Shown here piece by piece: positions 21,659 through 33,156 of a stretch of 64,000 bases of DNA (its first letter is position 1; every line of letters starts with the position of its first letter). The notes under the pieces were generated by a model, which saw only the letters and a program-made list of their open reading frames with translations, was not told the origin of the DNA and made no database searches. The translations under genes were made by a program, and so were the position numbers. The stretch spans positions 1,364,001 to 1,428,000 of the forward strand of contig JAFEKR010000012.1 in NCBI GenBank assembly GCA_019022495.1, given 5' to 3'. Source of the DNA: Epichloe hybrida. Taxonomy: Eukaryota > Ascomycota > Sordariomycetes > Hypocreales > Clavicipitaceae.

Positions 21659-22018
21659 ATGCCAAGACGATATGGAAGTCTAGAAGAGGATTGGTGGGCA
21701 GGCTCTCTTCTAGGCACTGGTCTCCGGGAAATTCCCCGCCATAGTTCTTCGTCAAGAACCAACTTGAATGAGGACCGCAACGGCGATGGGTCTAAAAACG
21801 CTGTTGAAGCAATTCGATATTTACAAGGTAATCCCACGATCGGTCGCTCACACACGAATGAACGAACATTCTCGCATTTGTCTCTCGCTCCGTGGCAACT
21901 GGTAGCTAATCATATACCATATGTGATAATATCACCGGCCAATTTCATTCTGTTCACCCCACTCCCCATTCCCGTTGTTGATGTTTCCTTGCTCCAATGT
22001 AAGAGAGCACAACCATGA
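21659..22018 (+). CDS. Doubtful hypothetical protein frame
   Basis: An ATG-initiated frame of 119 residues. The first ~57 residues (acidic and aromatic EEDWWAGSLLG, then Ser/Arg/Asn-rich, then NAVEAIRYLQ) look protein-like and stop at a possible GTAATC donor near 21,827. The remainder looks like translated intron. I recognise no family. It could be a decayed gene fragment or chance. Confidence 0.2.
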   Translation: MPRRYGSLEEDWWAGSLLGTGLREIPRHSSSSRTNLNEDRNGDGSKNAVEAIRYLQGNPTIGRSHTNERTFSHLSLAPWQLVANHIPYVIISPANFILFTPLPIPVVDVSLLQCKRAQP

Positions 22019-22951
22019 AGAAACTCCCCTCTCATTTGCTATATCGGTCAAAACACCATGAAGCTGGAAGGAGTGGCCGTTAAGAGCCAGTATCAGTGGC
22101 ACTATCACAGCAATCAAAGAATGCTTTCAAAAATGGAAGCGGAGCAAACGCTTAGATTTCTCAAGTTGCTTAAAGTACTGCCCTTGGTGTTTTAAGTGTA
22201 TGGCGCTTGGCTTGTTATTGTACTATGAGTTGTTTAAATGATAACTCGGTAGGAAGTGTCCATCTATAATGAGTTGAAAAGAATTGGTCCTTCGTTTTAC
22301 TGCAACATGAATTATCACCAAGTAAATAGATGCGTTGTGCTTGCTCCACCACCAGGCTAAGGCCACGCGATTTGTCGTTACCAAAGTTCCAGTACGCACC
22401 AAACTTTATTACATGCCAGGCCTCTATTCGGGAGATTATTGAACCCGGCTTGAACACGGGTAGACAAGCTCGGGAGATTTGGTTCTATACATAAAAACAG
22501 CATGCATCTCTATGCATTTGGAAGAATCATTTGTCAAGTTTTGGGTCAAGAGGCATGTCAGTCGTATTATACAGATCAATTCTATCTATTACAACCAAGA
22601 AGTCCACGCTGTACCTCTGTTTTATTGATTCCATAATACGTCTCATGTATCATGGTGTGTTTCATATTTGTGCAGTACGAATATTTATCGATTTGAGGGT
22701 TTTTGTATTGAAGACAAGGTTCTCTGCCATCCTGTGATCAGACTCTTTGAGTCAATGTAGGTTGCTCCTCCCCAGCGGTATCCAAAAAGCCCATTTTCTG
22801 CTTTACCAGAAGCGTTGGGCGAAAGACGATGAAGTCGCAAGTTTAGAAGAAAAAGATGAAGAGCGCGTGAGGAAAACGAGCCACCGAGTCAAAAGAGGCC
22901 AGGCTTGTCCTCAGTTGCGTTTTCTATGTGTCATTGTAATGAGAACAACAC

Positions 22952-23248
22952 TCAATTACCTGCTATGTGCATTCTCTCTTCCACGCTGCTCCAATATATC
23001 AACGGCCGGGGTTCCAACACACTCAGTCCACTCGGGAAGTAGTCACGCTCTTCTTCCAGTCCAGCTGAGCGATATTTGCGGCTAACAATGTTGTTGATAG
23101 TATCTTCTGTCGACAAGGCTCTCCGTAGAGAACCTGGCTTTTGTGGACAATCCTGGGAAGAAGTCGCAGATAGCCAAGATCGAATGGATACCCGACGACT
23201 TTGTGGTCGACTCCGAAATAAAGATTCGATTTGCGGAATAGGCGACAT
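22952..23248 (-). CDS. Doubtful small hypothetical protein frame
   Basis: From the ATG at 23248 this frame encodes 98 residues, basic at first (SLFRSRPQSRRVSIRSW) and mixed later (STEDTINNIVSRKYRSAGLE). The frame stays open upstream to 23362 but only with a TTG. I recognise no domain and see no clear splice partners. It could be a small lineage-specific gene. Confidence 0.25.
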   Translation of the reverse strand: MSPIPQIESLFRSRPQSRRVSIRSWLSATSSQDCPQKPGSLRRALSTEDTINNIVSRKYRSAGLEEERDYFPSGLSVLEPRPLIYWSSVEERMHIAGN

Positions 23249-23834
23249 CGTTGAGTTGGAAAATATCGTAAATAGATACTTTATAGCCACCACAGCTTCC
23301 AATGATGAGACTTTTTCTAGAAGTTGACCACGCTTAAGCCTGTCCTGTTGTGGTTCTGGCAAGGTTTGGGAAGCGCAGGCTCAACCTGAAAGGACGCCGA
23401 AGGATTCAACACGTCGCGATGACCCGCTAAAGGATGCAAGGTAGGAGATGCCACGCAGAGCAAATGTGTAATGTTCGGGCAGGAACTTATATCTTCAAAA
23501 GGAAAAGTGAGGAGCGTGATGACAGCAGACAACAGCCAGCGTTGGTGCCGATGTGAGGAAAGAGGTATAAATAGCGACAAAGCTTCGAACAGTACTTGAT
23601 GAACAATTTATTGTCGAAGCACTTGGCTAGCCTATGAAACCCTTCATCAATAGCTCGTACTGTGTGACAGGAATTTTATCAGATAATATCCGTTTTCATG
23701 CAGGCGAAGGGAGGTGGGAACAGAGGGAGTTTAATACACCAACACTTATGGGCCTGACCCCATGCCACGACAATGATAAGACATATCAAAGTAGATGGAT
23801 GTACTAGTCCGACGTCAGGTGCCTCAGCAGGGTT

Positions 23835-25290
23835 CACGTACATATTTAAGTTATGTTATTTTAAGCATAGTAAGGTAATAACTTTACTATAGGTTAGAGG
23901 AAGCTGCTTAAGAGCGGTAACCTAGAAGTATTATAAATATAGTCTATTAGGCCCTCTAAGCTATTAATATTTAAGAATAAAGTTTTTATTCTAGTTAGTA
24001 TAAGAAAGGAAGTTATACTACTTACTTATAATAACCTAGTAGTAGGCTACTAGGGAGTTAGTAAGACTCTCTATTAGATTATAAGTTAGTATTACTAGCT
24101 AATAATAAAGAAAGACACTAAGTTATATGTATAAACTTATGTAAGCTACTAGACTTCAAAGCTAAGGCACTGCAAACCCTACAGCAAGCTAGCTATACTA
24201 CTAGTACCTAATTAGCCTTTTTAAGAATTATTAATAGACTTTATTATAGGGCTACCGCCTATAAAAGACATAAACTAGACTTACAATGTGATCTTAGTTA
24301 TTGTGAACCATTTTACAAAATATAGTATTTACATCCCCGTTTTAACACGTATAACTAGTAATAGGTTAGCTACTATATTCTTAGAATATGTTTTTAGGGA
24401 TTATAGCGCTCTAGAGGGTATTATTATAGACTATAGTTTAACCTTTACTAGTGGGTTTTAGATAACCTTCTACTATCTTATTATAACTAAGTAGTAACTA
24501 AGCACTATGTTTTACTTGCAAATAGATAGTTAGATAGAATATCTAAACTAAGTTTTAAAGCACTATTTAAGAGCCTTTACTTACTTTAACTAAACTAATT
24601 AGGCTAATAACCTTTTAATAGCATAGTTTGTGTATAATATAAGCGCCTATTTAACTTATAGCTATACCCTAGCTAAGGCGCTATAAGGCTATAACCCTAG
24701 GGGACTATAGTAAGTAGTTATAGATATTCCTATAGTAAATAACTAGGTAGAAACTTATGCTATTACGCTAAAAGATAGATATATAGTAATTAAGTAGCTT
24801 CTAAGTAACTTATAAGCCTAGTATATAAAATACTATAATAAGAAGCGGACCCTAATAAAGTTTAGCATAGGTAACTATATTTTATTATTTATAAAGAACA
24901 TTAACTTATAGTAACCTAGTAGGAAGCTAAGTGTAAAGTACTTAGGCCCTTATAAAATTAAAAAGGTAATTAGTACCTATAGACTTACATACTAATTAAA
25001 GCTACCACCTAGAACGTATTTATATAATATTTTTAATATTACTAACCTTAAACTATTTATAGGGGACCTATTTAGTATAGAAGATGCATTCTTGCTACAA
25101 GATAATATTACGGATAACAAGCAGGAGTTTAAAGTTAAAAGAATTATATTATATTATTATAATAGGAGACATTAGAAATACCTAGTTAAATAGAAGGGCT
25201 ATAATGCTTTAGAAAATTCTTAGGTAAAGAAAAGAGATTTTATTATAATAGATATTATTAAGGATTACAAGCGGCAACTAAGTAGCTAGT
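23835..25290 (+). mobile_element. RIP-degraded Ty3/gypsy chromovirus fragment (integrase plus chromodomain)
   Basis: Plus-strand translation, broken by many TAG/TAA stops, follows the order of a gypsy integrase. A degraded zinc-binding region is near 24,000-24,170, the integrase core start with 'GLPP' is near 24,245, 'VNHFTKYS' follows at about 24,305, and 'EYVFRDY' is near 24,385. The integrase C-terminal region runs to about 25,060. From about 25,130 to 25,290 a chromodomain-like stretch reads with 'YLVK.KGYNALENS', typical of chromoviruses. The 5' part (gag, protease, RT) is missing, because the block begins abruptly at the change from gene-rich to AT-rich DNA. Confidence 0.75.
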
Positions 25291-27480
25291 TCGCGGACAT
25301 AGAGGTATATTTAATAGATTTCAGATAGTAGTAGCGATATATAAAAAAAAAATCTAGATAATTTCTTAGATAACCTAACTTATAGCTACTTCACACTAAT
25401 TACTTTATTAATACGTCACCTACTAGGCCCTTAGTAATCTTACTAGTAATAATAAGGGTAGAGGATTTATCCTTATTATTAGAAGAATCCCCCTCTCTAT
25501 ATATATATATATAAAGCTCGCTAGGGAGGTCTAGTAGCCTAATACAAGTAGGAAGCGTAAATATATTAGTAGTAAGCTACTAGTAAGTTAGTAAAGCTAT
25601 AAGCTAGAGTATAGGAAGTATATATAAATAGAAGATTTTATATAATAAAACACAAACTATTAGAAATATTAATCTAGACTTCTAGATTAATAGTATTATT
25701 AAGTAGTAATATAATAACTTATTTATTAGTATTAGCCTTACATATAACTTCCACTATAAGCTATGCTTACCTTACTTACCTATACTTATTAGTATTTTTA
25801 GTAGTTAGAAGTGTATTATAAAGTTTATATTTTACGCATATTAGACACTAGTAGTATATTAGTAGTAACTAAGTTATAGAAATAAGAGATATATATATTA
25901 TTAAGAAAGTATAAATTATTATTAGGATTACTATAAGTATTAATATGCTTAAAGAGCATATAGTATAAATAGGTAAACTAAGTAGTATACTAGTAGTGTA
26001 TTAGTATATGTATTAATAGTAGGAAAGGGAGGATAAACCTTAGTATAATCCTTATTATTACACGTATAATAGGCGTATTTCGTTAAGTTATTTATATAAG
26101 TTAGGAGTAATATATAGTAAGATAGTAGTAAAGTTATACTTAGAGAATTAGTATATTAGGTTAGGATAGATTTGCCCTTAATAATATATTATAGCTTTAC
26201 ACTATTACTATCTTTAGGTATAATAGCTTATATTATAACTTACTATATATAGTAAATACAAGGAATTTTTATTTTACTAGCATTACTAGCTATAAGTTAG
26301 TAAGGTAAGCGCTAGGGGGACCTAGATATTATACTTATATAGAAATTTTAGAAGCTAAACGTTTCTTACTAGAAGACTTTAAAGGGGATATTATAGAAGT
26401 CTTTAAAATAGAAGGAGGTAGTAGTAGTAAAGTAGTTACTTATATTAAAGATATTATTAACTACTAGTAAGTTAGTAGTAATATACTATAAGAAACTTAT
26501 AGGTAGAAGGTAAGCTACTAATATTTTAGTGTTTAAGAGAATTCAGATATTTTAGATAAGGATAGATATAGATAATAAAGTAATACTATAAGATATTAGT
26601 AATTACTATAAGAGAAGCTATAAAGCTACTAGCTTATAGGTAAGAGTAACTTATAATACTAAGGGAGAATATAAAGGGAAGAAAAGTATATAGAAGTAAG
26701 GGGAAGTAAGCCTCTTTTATATTAGCCCTAGACCCCTAAGTAATTTACACGCTATATATAGCTAATCTAGGAATTATAATATTTACAGTTATAGCTACTA
26801 CTAGCAAATACGCACACTAGCTACAAACTCCTAGCGAGATTAACATAACATCCCTAATATTAGATAAGAAGTTATTTATTTTAAATAGCGCGCGTTACCC
26901 TAACTATTTAACCTAATTATAAAACTTAATATAGGTAGTCTGCTTACTTAGCGCTAATAACTTATTAGATAGAGGTATATATATTAGAGGTAATAAAGCA
27001 GTAAGTATGCAGCTATTTATAATTTAGATATCATAAGGAAAATTACCTAGGTCCTAATAATATCTGCCTTATTATTTAAAGTAAACGTAATACCACGCAC
27101 TAATAGTACAGCTAGCAATATAGATATTACCACAGGTTATACGTAGTAAACACATACTAGCTAAGTAGCTCTTTATAATTAAGGATAATTATATATTAGG
27201 GGGGTAGCATATTAGGAGTATAGAGGCTAGGGAGTCATAGATAGGATAGTTATATAATAAAGCCCTTAGGTAAGCCTTAGCCTACGTGGATGACTAAGTA
27301 GCTACTAGATAGCTATGTGTGTATAGTAGGGTATTTAAATAAGGACTGCCTACAAGAGATGTAAAAGGTTAGAGTTTAAGACCTTTATGCACCTACCCCT
27401 AAGTAGTAGCTCTCTAGCTATAACTAAGAACCTTAGCCTTCACTCCGTTTATATCTCCCTAAACACAGTCATGACACTTA
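25291..27480. repeat. AT-rich degraded repeat DNA, unassigned
   Basis: It contains a (TA)n run near 25,498-25,512 and no readable protein. The right part, about 26,740-27,480, keeps more CA dinucleotides, has a TATTTAAATAAGG word and ends at ACAGTCATGACA, so it could be a 3' LTR of the upstream gypsy element; no partner LTR is present to confirm this. Confidence 0.4.
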
Positions 27481-27489
27481 TTTTAAATT

Positions 27490-28300
27490 AGTTAGTGGGA
27501 TTAATTAAAGCTTTTTACCTTAGCCTTTTTGCCTTAGTGTAATTATATTATTTTTAAGAGTAATAATATTACTATTAAAGGTTAGTAAGTTTCCTATAGA
27601 AAGGATTTCCTTTAGTTTAGTAATAAAAGAAATAGCTTTTAATTAATCTTCCTCTTATTAAGAGAACTTATAGTTAGATAGTCTAATTATATTATTAGTT
27701 TATATCCCTATATACGCAAAGGTTAGGTTCTCCTTTACTATTATAAGTAAGTATAAGTTAAATATAGAGGTTATTATTTAGAGTATTTCTCTATAGTAAT
27801 AATAATATATTACCTACTAGTAGGTGCTAGCTTCTATAATACTATATAGAGGCTTAATTAATTATATTATTATACCTATAGAGTATAGGTAATGGATTTA
27901 GATAGGGATTTAGGCTAGAATTATATAACTAAGAAGCGTTTGTGCTTACACATAGGCTTGTGTAATGTTATAAAGCTAGAGGATAAGGCCTAGCAATAAT
28001 AACGCAGGTGTTATCACGAGGATTAATTACTAGCTAGCTTGTTAGATTATTAGGGCCTATATGAGGATTACTAGCTTCTCCTTATTACTATAACCTTAGA
28101 TTATAAGCCTTAACTTCTTATACGGATTTATTATCTTGCCCTTTACCTTATTAATAATATAGGAATTAAAAATTTGAGTTTTACTATGTTCTCTTTTATT
28201 ATATTTAATAAATTTAAATATACCTTATTTAATTAAAGTATTAATTTTAGCTTTAGTAAATAGCTTAAAGGGTTTACTAGGGGTCTTAATAATTCCTTTT
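27490..28300 (-). pseudogene. Ty1/copia reverse transcriptase remnant
   Basis: The minus strand resembles the RT region of the two intact-length copia elements in this window (compare 46,560-47,100 plus and 60,400-61,080 minus), with shared words such as CTACTAGTAGGT near 27,817. It is full of stops. The inverted-arm structure that follows interrupts it at 28,301. Confidence 0.65.
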
Positions 28301-29120
28301 ATTGAAATGTAGGGAGCTAGTTGCCAGCTGGCAACAGCTGTACGGGTGCAAGCTCTACGGTCGGGGACCAATAGGGCTGCAACGTTGAATCAATCAACGT
28401 AACGCAACGGAAGGTTGTGGCAGTTATCAACTAATAGAATTCGATTTAGATCACTTTTATGATATCTTATAGAGCAATAGAATTGATTTTAGATACGTTG
28501 TACGGGCAATGCGGCTGTTAGTTGAGAGGACTAGCTATCTAGCTAGTTGAAAAGATCTTCTTCCTCTCATAGACCTACCGACCGTATCGGTGGATCCGGG
28601 CCGCCAACGGGGTCTTACGGGCCACTTTTGATTTTCCGCAAAATTCATTTGTATGCAAAAATCAAAAAATCGACTCACCACCATACTAGCTAGCAACCCG
28701 TATGCACCAACTTTTGGTCCAAAAAATAACCTTGCATAAAGAGAAAGCCCTATCTTCAAGCTTCAATTTGCTATATGTGAAACTTTTGTACGACCTCTAG
28801 ATAAAGAGAAAATCGCTGTTAAAGATAGCTATAGGGTAAGTTATATGTAGGGTAACCTGCTTACGTCACCCTAGCTTACGTCACCCTAGCTTACCTAATT
28901 ACTAGTGGCGTGGTTATGGCCACACTTGCAGCCACAACGCAATTAACTAATTAGTCATCCACACGATCGGTCGCAGCTGTTGACAGCTGCGACGCAGCCA
29001 TTGATAGCTGCCCTCGCGACCGTTGACAGCTGCAGTGCAGCTGTCAGACTTGCAAAGCAAGCTAGTAATAAGAAGGTTCTTTAACTAGAAAAGGGCTAAA
29101 AATAGGTCTTATTTTTAACA
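28301..29120 (+). repeat. Left arm of a large inverted repeat (lightly mutated)
   Basis: About 820 bp. It matches 30,538-31,329 in inverted orientation along its whole length, starting ATTGAAATGTAGGGAGCTAG and ending TCTTATTTTTAACA. This arm keeps GC-rich words and CA dinucleotides (for example GGATCCGGGCCGCCAACGGG near 28,591), unlike the right arm. It contains a cluster of CAGCTG palindromes around 28,974-29,048 and duplicated CTTACGTCACCCTAG words near 28,860-28,890. I find no gene in it. Confidence 0.85.
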
Positions 29121-30537
29121 CCTTTCTTATGTAATTATATTATAAGCTTAAGATTAGAGCTTTCCTTAGCTAATAGAAAGATATTAGCCTTATCTTTTAT
29201 TTAATTTATATAATTAATATTAGATATAATAATAGGAGGGTTCTTCTAAGGTCTTCTAGGTCCTTACCTTAAGAGATTAATAGGAGGGGTAGCTATAGGC
29301 TATAGAGGAGTATCTTAGTTCTTTATACTCTTAGGAGGTCTTTCTTTATTAGAATCTTTATAAAAAGGCCTAATAGAGGTTAATCTAAAGGCCTTAGGGC
29401 CTTAAGGGAGCTTAAGAGTATAGGTCTTACCCTCTATAGCTAATAGCTTATAAGGGCCTCTTTATCCTTTGCCTTTACACTATACGTGTATAAGTAATCC
29501 TAGTGGGAGGTTAATAGTTATAGAGGTATTAGGACTATTCCTTATAGCGAGGGTATTACTAACCTTCTATTAGGTATAAATACGCTTAACTTCCTTTATT
29601 ACTAGTTAGATTATAAGGGCTTATTATGTAATATTTAGTAATAAAGGCGATTCCTTAACTATATAAGAATATATACTAAAAATAAGAACTATTAGTATAA
29701 GACTATTTAATCCTATGGTATTATTTATAGCTTTAACTACTATTTGCAATGCCATAGGCTTTAGTGTTATTAGGTATTCTTATCTAATAATATTATAGGC
29801 TTTTTAGAGTAGCCTATAATATTACTTAACCTTACTAATACTATAGTAAGCCTTAATAGGGATATCTTTAATCTTAATTACTATTAATAATATAAGCTAC
29901 TTAAATTCCTTACCTCTAAAGGTTATCCTAGTATCTATAATAATTAAATCTAGGGGGCCTAGATAGATGTTAATCTAGTAAAGATAGAGTGCTTCCTACG
30001 TAGTCTTTATAGAGATATCCTTAATAAATCTAGCTGCATTAAAGGATGTAGCTATATTAATAACTTGTAAAATAAGGCGGTTACTATTAACATATATAAT
30101 GTCTATAATGATTTTATAATTATAAGCATATTTATCTTAAAGAGTGAATTTAAATTAATATAGGCTATTTACATATAATTAGTATTACTAGTAAACCTTA
30201 GTTAGCTTCTTAATAGCTTCAAACTTAACCTTATGCCCTAATTTATATAGTAAATTATAAAGATATTAAACTAAAGGATATCTAAAGTGTTAATATAATT
30301 AATAAAGCTTAATCTCTATGAGATAACTTTAAGTAACACTTTCTTCTTTATTAAGAAGCATTTATATATGCTCTTATTTGTATATAATAGGAACCTTAAT
30401 ATTCCCTTACTATAGAATATTCTCTAATATATAAAAATTAATCTTTAGGCAAGTTATATTATTAAGGTATAAGAGAAAAGGAGTGTTTATAAGGATTACC
30501 TAAAAGAGAATAATTCTAAATAGAGTTTGTTAAAAAT
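29121..30537 (-). pseudogene. Ty1/copia integrase-region remnant between the inverted arms
   Basis: Minus-strand translation, broken by stops, follows the copia integrase segment of the element at 41,999-48,805 (compare plus strand 45,480-45,860), including blocks equivalent to 'TACCTA-GCCCCCTAGA' at DNA level. It shows that the spacer between the two arms is itself retrotransposon DNA. Confidence 0.6.
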
Positions 30538-31329
30538 AAGACCTATTTTTAGCCCTTTTCTAGTTAAAGAGCCTTTTTATTACTAGCTTGCATTGCAAGC
30601 CTAACAGCTGCACTGCAGCTGTCAACAGTCGCGAAGGTAGCTATTAACAGCTGCGTCTGACCGTGTAAATAACTAATTAGTTAATTATGTTGTGGCTGCA
30701 AGTGTAGCCATAACCACGCTACTAGTAATTAAGTAAGCTAGGGTGACGTAAGCTAGGGTAACATAAGCAGGTTACCCTACACATAACTTACCCTATAGCT
30801 ATCTTTAATAGTAATTTTCTCTTTATCTAGAGGTTATATAAAAGTTTTACATATAGTAAATTAAAGCTTAAAGATAAGGCTTTCTCTTTATATAAGGTTA
30901 TTTTTTTAACTAAAAGTTAGTATATACAGGTTACTAGCTAGTATAGTAGTGAGTTAATTTTTTGGTTTTTACATATAAATGAATTTTGCGGAAAATCAAA
31001 AGTAGCCTATAAGACCTCGCTAGCGGCCCGGATCCTCTAATATAGTTAGTAAGTCTATAAGAGGAAGAAGATCTTTTTAACTAGCTAGATAGCTAGTCCT
31101 CTTAACTAATAATAGCCGCATTACCTGTATAATATATCTAAAATTAATTCTATTACTCTATAAGATATTATAAAAGTAATCTAAATTAAATTCTATTAGT
31201 TAATAACTACTATAACCTTCTGTTACGTTACGTTAATTGATTTAATGTTATGGCCTTATTAGTCCCTGACTGTAAAGCTTACACCTGTATAGCTATTGCT
31301 AGCTAGTAACTAGCTCCCTATATTTTAAT
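30538..31329 (-). repeat. Right arm of the large inverted repeat (heavily mutated)
   Basis: About 792 bp, the inverse complement of 28,301-29,120. Differences are overwhelmingly G-to-A or C-to-T relative to the left arm, for example CGGGTGCAAGCTCTACGGTC on the left against CAGGTGTAAGCTTTACAGTC here when read inverted. The target duplication that a transposon would leave was not found at the outer ends. Confidence 0.85.
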
Positions 31330-31369
31330 AGGTTATAAGCCTAGCTCTATTACTATAGATTCCTTTTAG

Positions 31370-33150
31370 GTCACTTTGTGTGTAAATACAAAAGACTTCC
31401 CTTCTATAAAAAAGGAAGGATCCGCAAGATAGAAGCTTTTTCCCTTCTATAAAAAGGAATTAATTTCAAATTCAGAAGACTTCCCTTCTATAAAAAAGGA
31501 AGGACCCGCGAGATAGAAGCTTTTCCCTTCTATAAAAAAAAAAGGAAAATAGATACTAAAGGAAAGGGAAAGGGACCTATAATCCCTAACCCTAGTGCGC
31601 AAGAGGTTCTTAATAACCAGCTAAAAGAGCAAGCTATTAAGCAACAAGTAACTATAAATCAGTTATTAGAGAAGCTAGAAAGCCTATCTATAACTGTAAA
31701 TAGTCGTATAGAGGGTGTGGAATCTAATAAGCCCGCTAGTTAGCAGCAAGATCAGCAGCCTACTTAAGAAAATCAAGCTAAATCTAGCTCTATACAAGCA
31801 ACCTTTAATAATTTAATTATTAAGGAATTTAATAAGAGGGTTTATAGCTTTCCAGAGACTACTAGGCTTAAAGAAGCCGAAAATTTCAAATAATAGAAAC
31901 AAGCCCTAACTATCCAATTTAGAGCTTTAGGCATGCCTAATTTTCTAGATAATCCGGAGAGTTCTAGGGCGCTAGGGGATCTAGATCAAGCTATTATCCT
32001 TATGTTACTAAGGGATAGTTATATGGAAGGACCCTAAGCCGCTATAACTTAGCAAAAATCACCTAAAGAAGCCTATAATTTACTTATAAGGCAATATTCA
32101 CATAGCCTTAAGATCCAGAGGGGGTCCCTATACTTAGAATTTAATAACCTGAATTTTCAAGAGTTTAAGGGGACTTTAGAGTCCTTTAATGCAGTCTTTA
32201 ATAATTTACTAGCTAGATTATCAATTTCTAGGGTCCTGATTGCTCTGATAGATTAGGTTAATCAATATCTTTAATCTATAAAATTAACCTTCCCTTAGTG
32301 GGCTAAGAGGTAACGATTTAGCATATATATAAATAGGGCTATAGGGGCTCCCCTAGAAGCCCTAAATCTTTAATTTTTAATGTCAGACCTTCTAGCAAAA
32401 CAGAGGGATAAATCATCTACAGTATCCAAAGCCCTAAATTATAGGGCTAAAAACCTTAAAAAGGGGGCTAAGGATAAAGACAAGGCCCCTAAGGATCAGA
32501 AGAAGAAAGGAGGCTTTAAAGAAAATAAGGGCTTTTCTAATTCTAATTCTTCTTCTAATAAGAAGAAGAAGAAGAAGCAAAAAGGTTAAAAATTAGATAA
32601 AAAGGATAATAAAGAGACCTCTAGAGAGGGATCTTTTATGCTAGGAAATTATAACCTTTCTAACGGTGCTCTCAAACCATACAAGAAGCCTAGCCTTTAT
32701 AAGACTAGTTATAAGAGCTCTAGTAATAGTAGCTCTAATTCTAGCTCTTCTAAATCGGATAATAATAAAAAACAAGAAATTAAAACCTTAAATGGTTTTA
32801 ATTATTACAGTAAAGACATGAAAAAGGCCTTATTATATAATACAGGTTTAACTATACATATAGTTAATTCAAGGGAGGTCTTTAGGGATTATACCCCCTA
32901 TAAAAAGGGGGAATCCGACCTTATTATAACTAGTGGTAGCCCTATTTACGCAAAGGGTCACAGTAATGCTGTTTTTAAGGTCTTATATTAGAAAAATCCA
33001 GCAAGATATAGGACCTTAGTGCTTAAAGATGCGCTATATTTTCCTTAGCTTAATGTTAATATAGTTAGTGGACTTACGCACTATATATCTAGTGGTTGCC
33101 TTATAAAAAACCTACTTTATCTTAAAGATAGGTCTTATATTATAACCCTA
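31370..33150 (+). pseudogene. Ty1/copia gag and protease remnant, mildly mutated
   Basis: Long open stretches in one frame are separated by single stops. A gag-like coiled region reads LLEKLESLSITVNSRIE near 31,660-31,712, a gag core around 31,800-32,360 includes 'LTIQFRALGMPNFLDNPESS', and a Lys-rich tail follows (32,440-32,590). The protease segment begins near 32,790; where the active site should read D-T-G the sequence has N-T-G, a change a single G-to-A gives. Upstream, 31,389-31,446 and 31,478-31,540 are near-duplicate ~60-bp units each containing CCCTTCTATAAAAA. CA dinucleotides survive here, so this copy is younger or less exposed to mutation than its neighbours. Confidence 0.7.
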
Positions 33151-33156
33151 GATATA

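Larger units (their letters stand above)
21258..23830. other. Gene-poor stretch between HIS1 and the AT-rich repeat block
   Basis: About 2.6 kb of normal composition with only doubtful frames. No RNA gene, repeat or named site is recognised. A TATAAATAG word at 23,566-23,574 is the best promoter-like word but leads to no supported reading frame. Confidence 0.4.

Noticed and set aside
21601..21855. Minus-strand frame overlapping the doubtful plus-strand gene
   Set aside because: It begins at a GTG and shows no recognisable content; the plus-strand ATG frame is the slightly better candidate.
22747..23085. 112-codon plus-strand frame in the gene-poor stretch
   Set aside because: No ATG-supported start with conserved content; composition looks like the shadow of the minus-strand frame or chance.
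23317..23580. 87-codon minus-strand frame next to a TATAAATAG word
   Set aside because: It starts at TTG, has no in-frame ATG, and the TATA word points the other way.
26740..27480. Solo LTR or 3' LTR of the gypsy element
   Set aside because: The right edge (TGACA) and a TATA-like word fit, but no clear TG start, no partner LTR and no target duplication were found.
28535..28759. 74-codon minus-strand open frame in the preserved inverted arm
   Set aside because: No recognisable motif, and the matching arm gives no conserved frame; probably chance.
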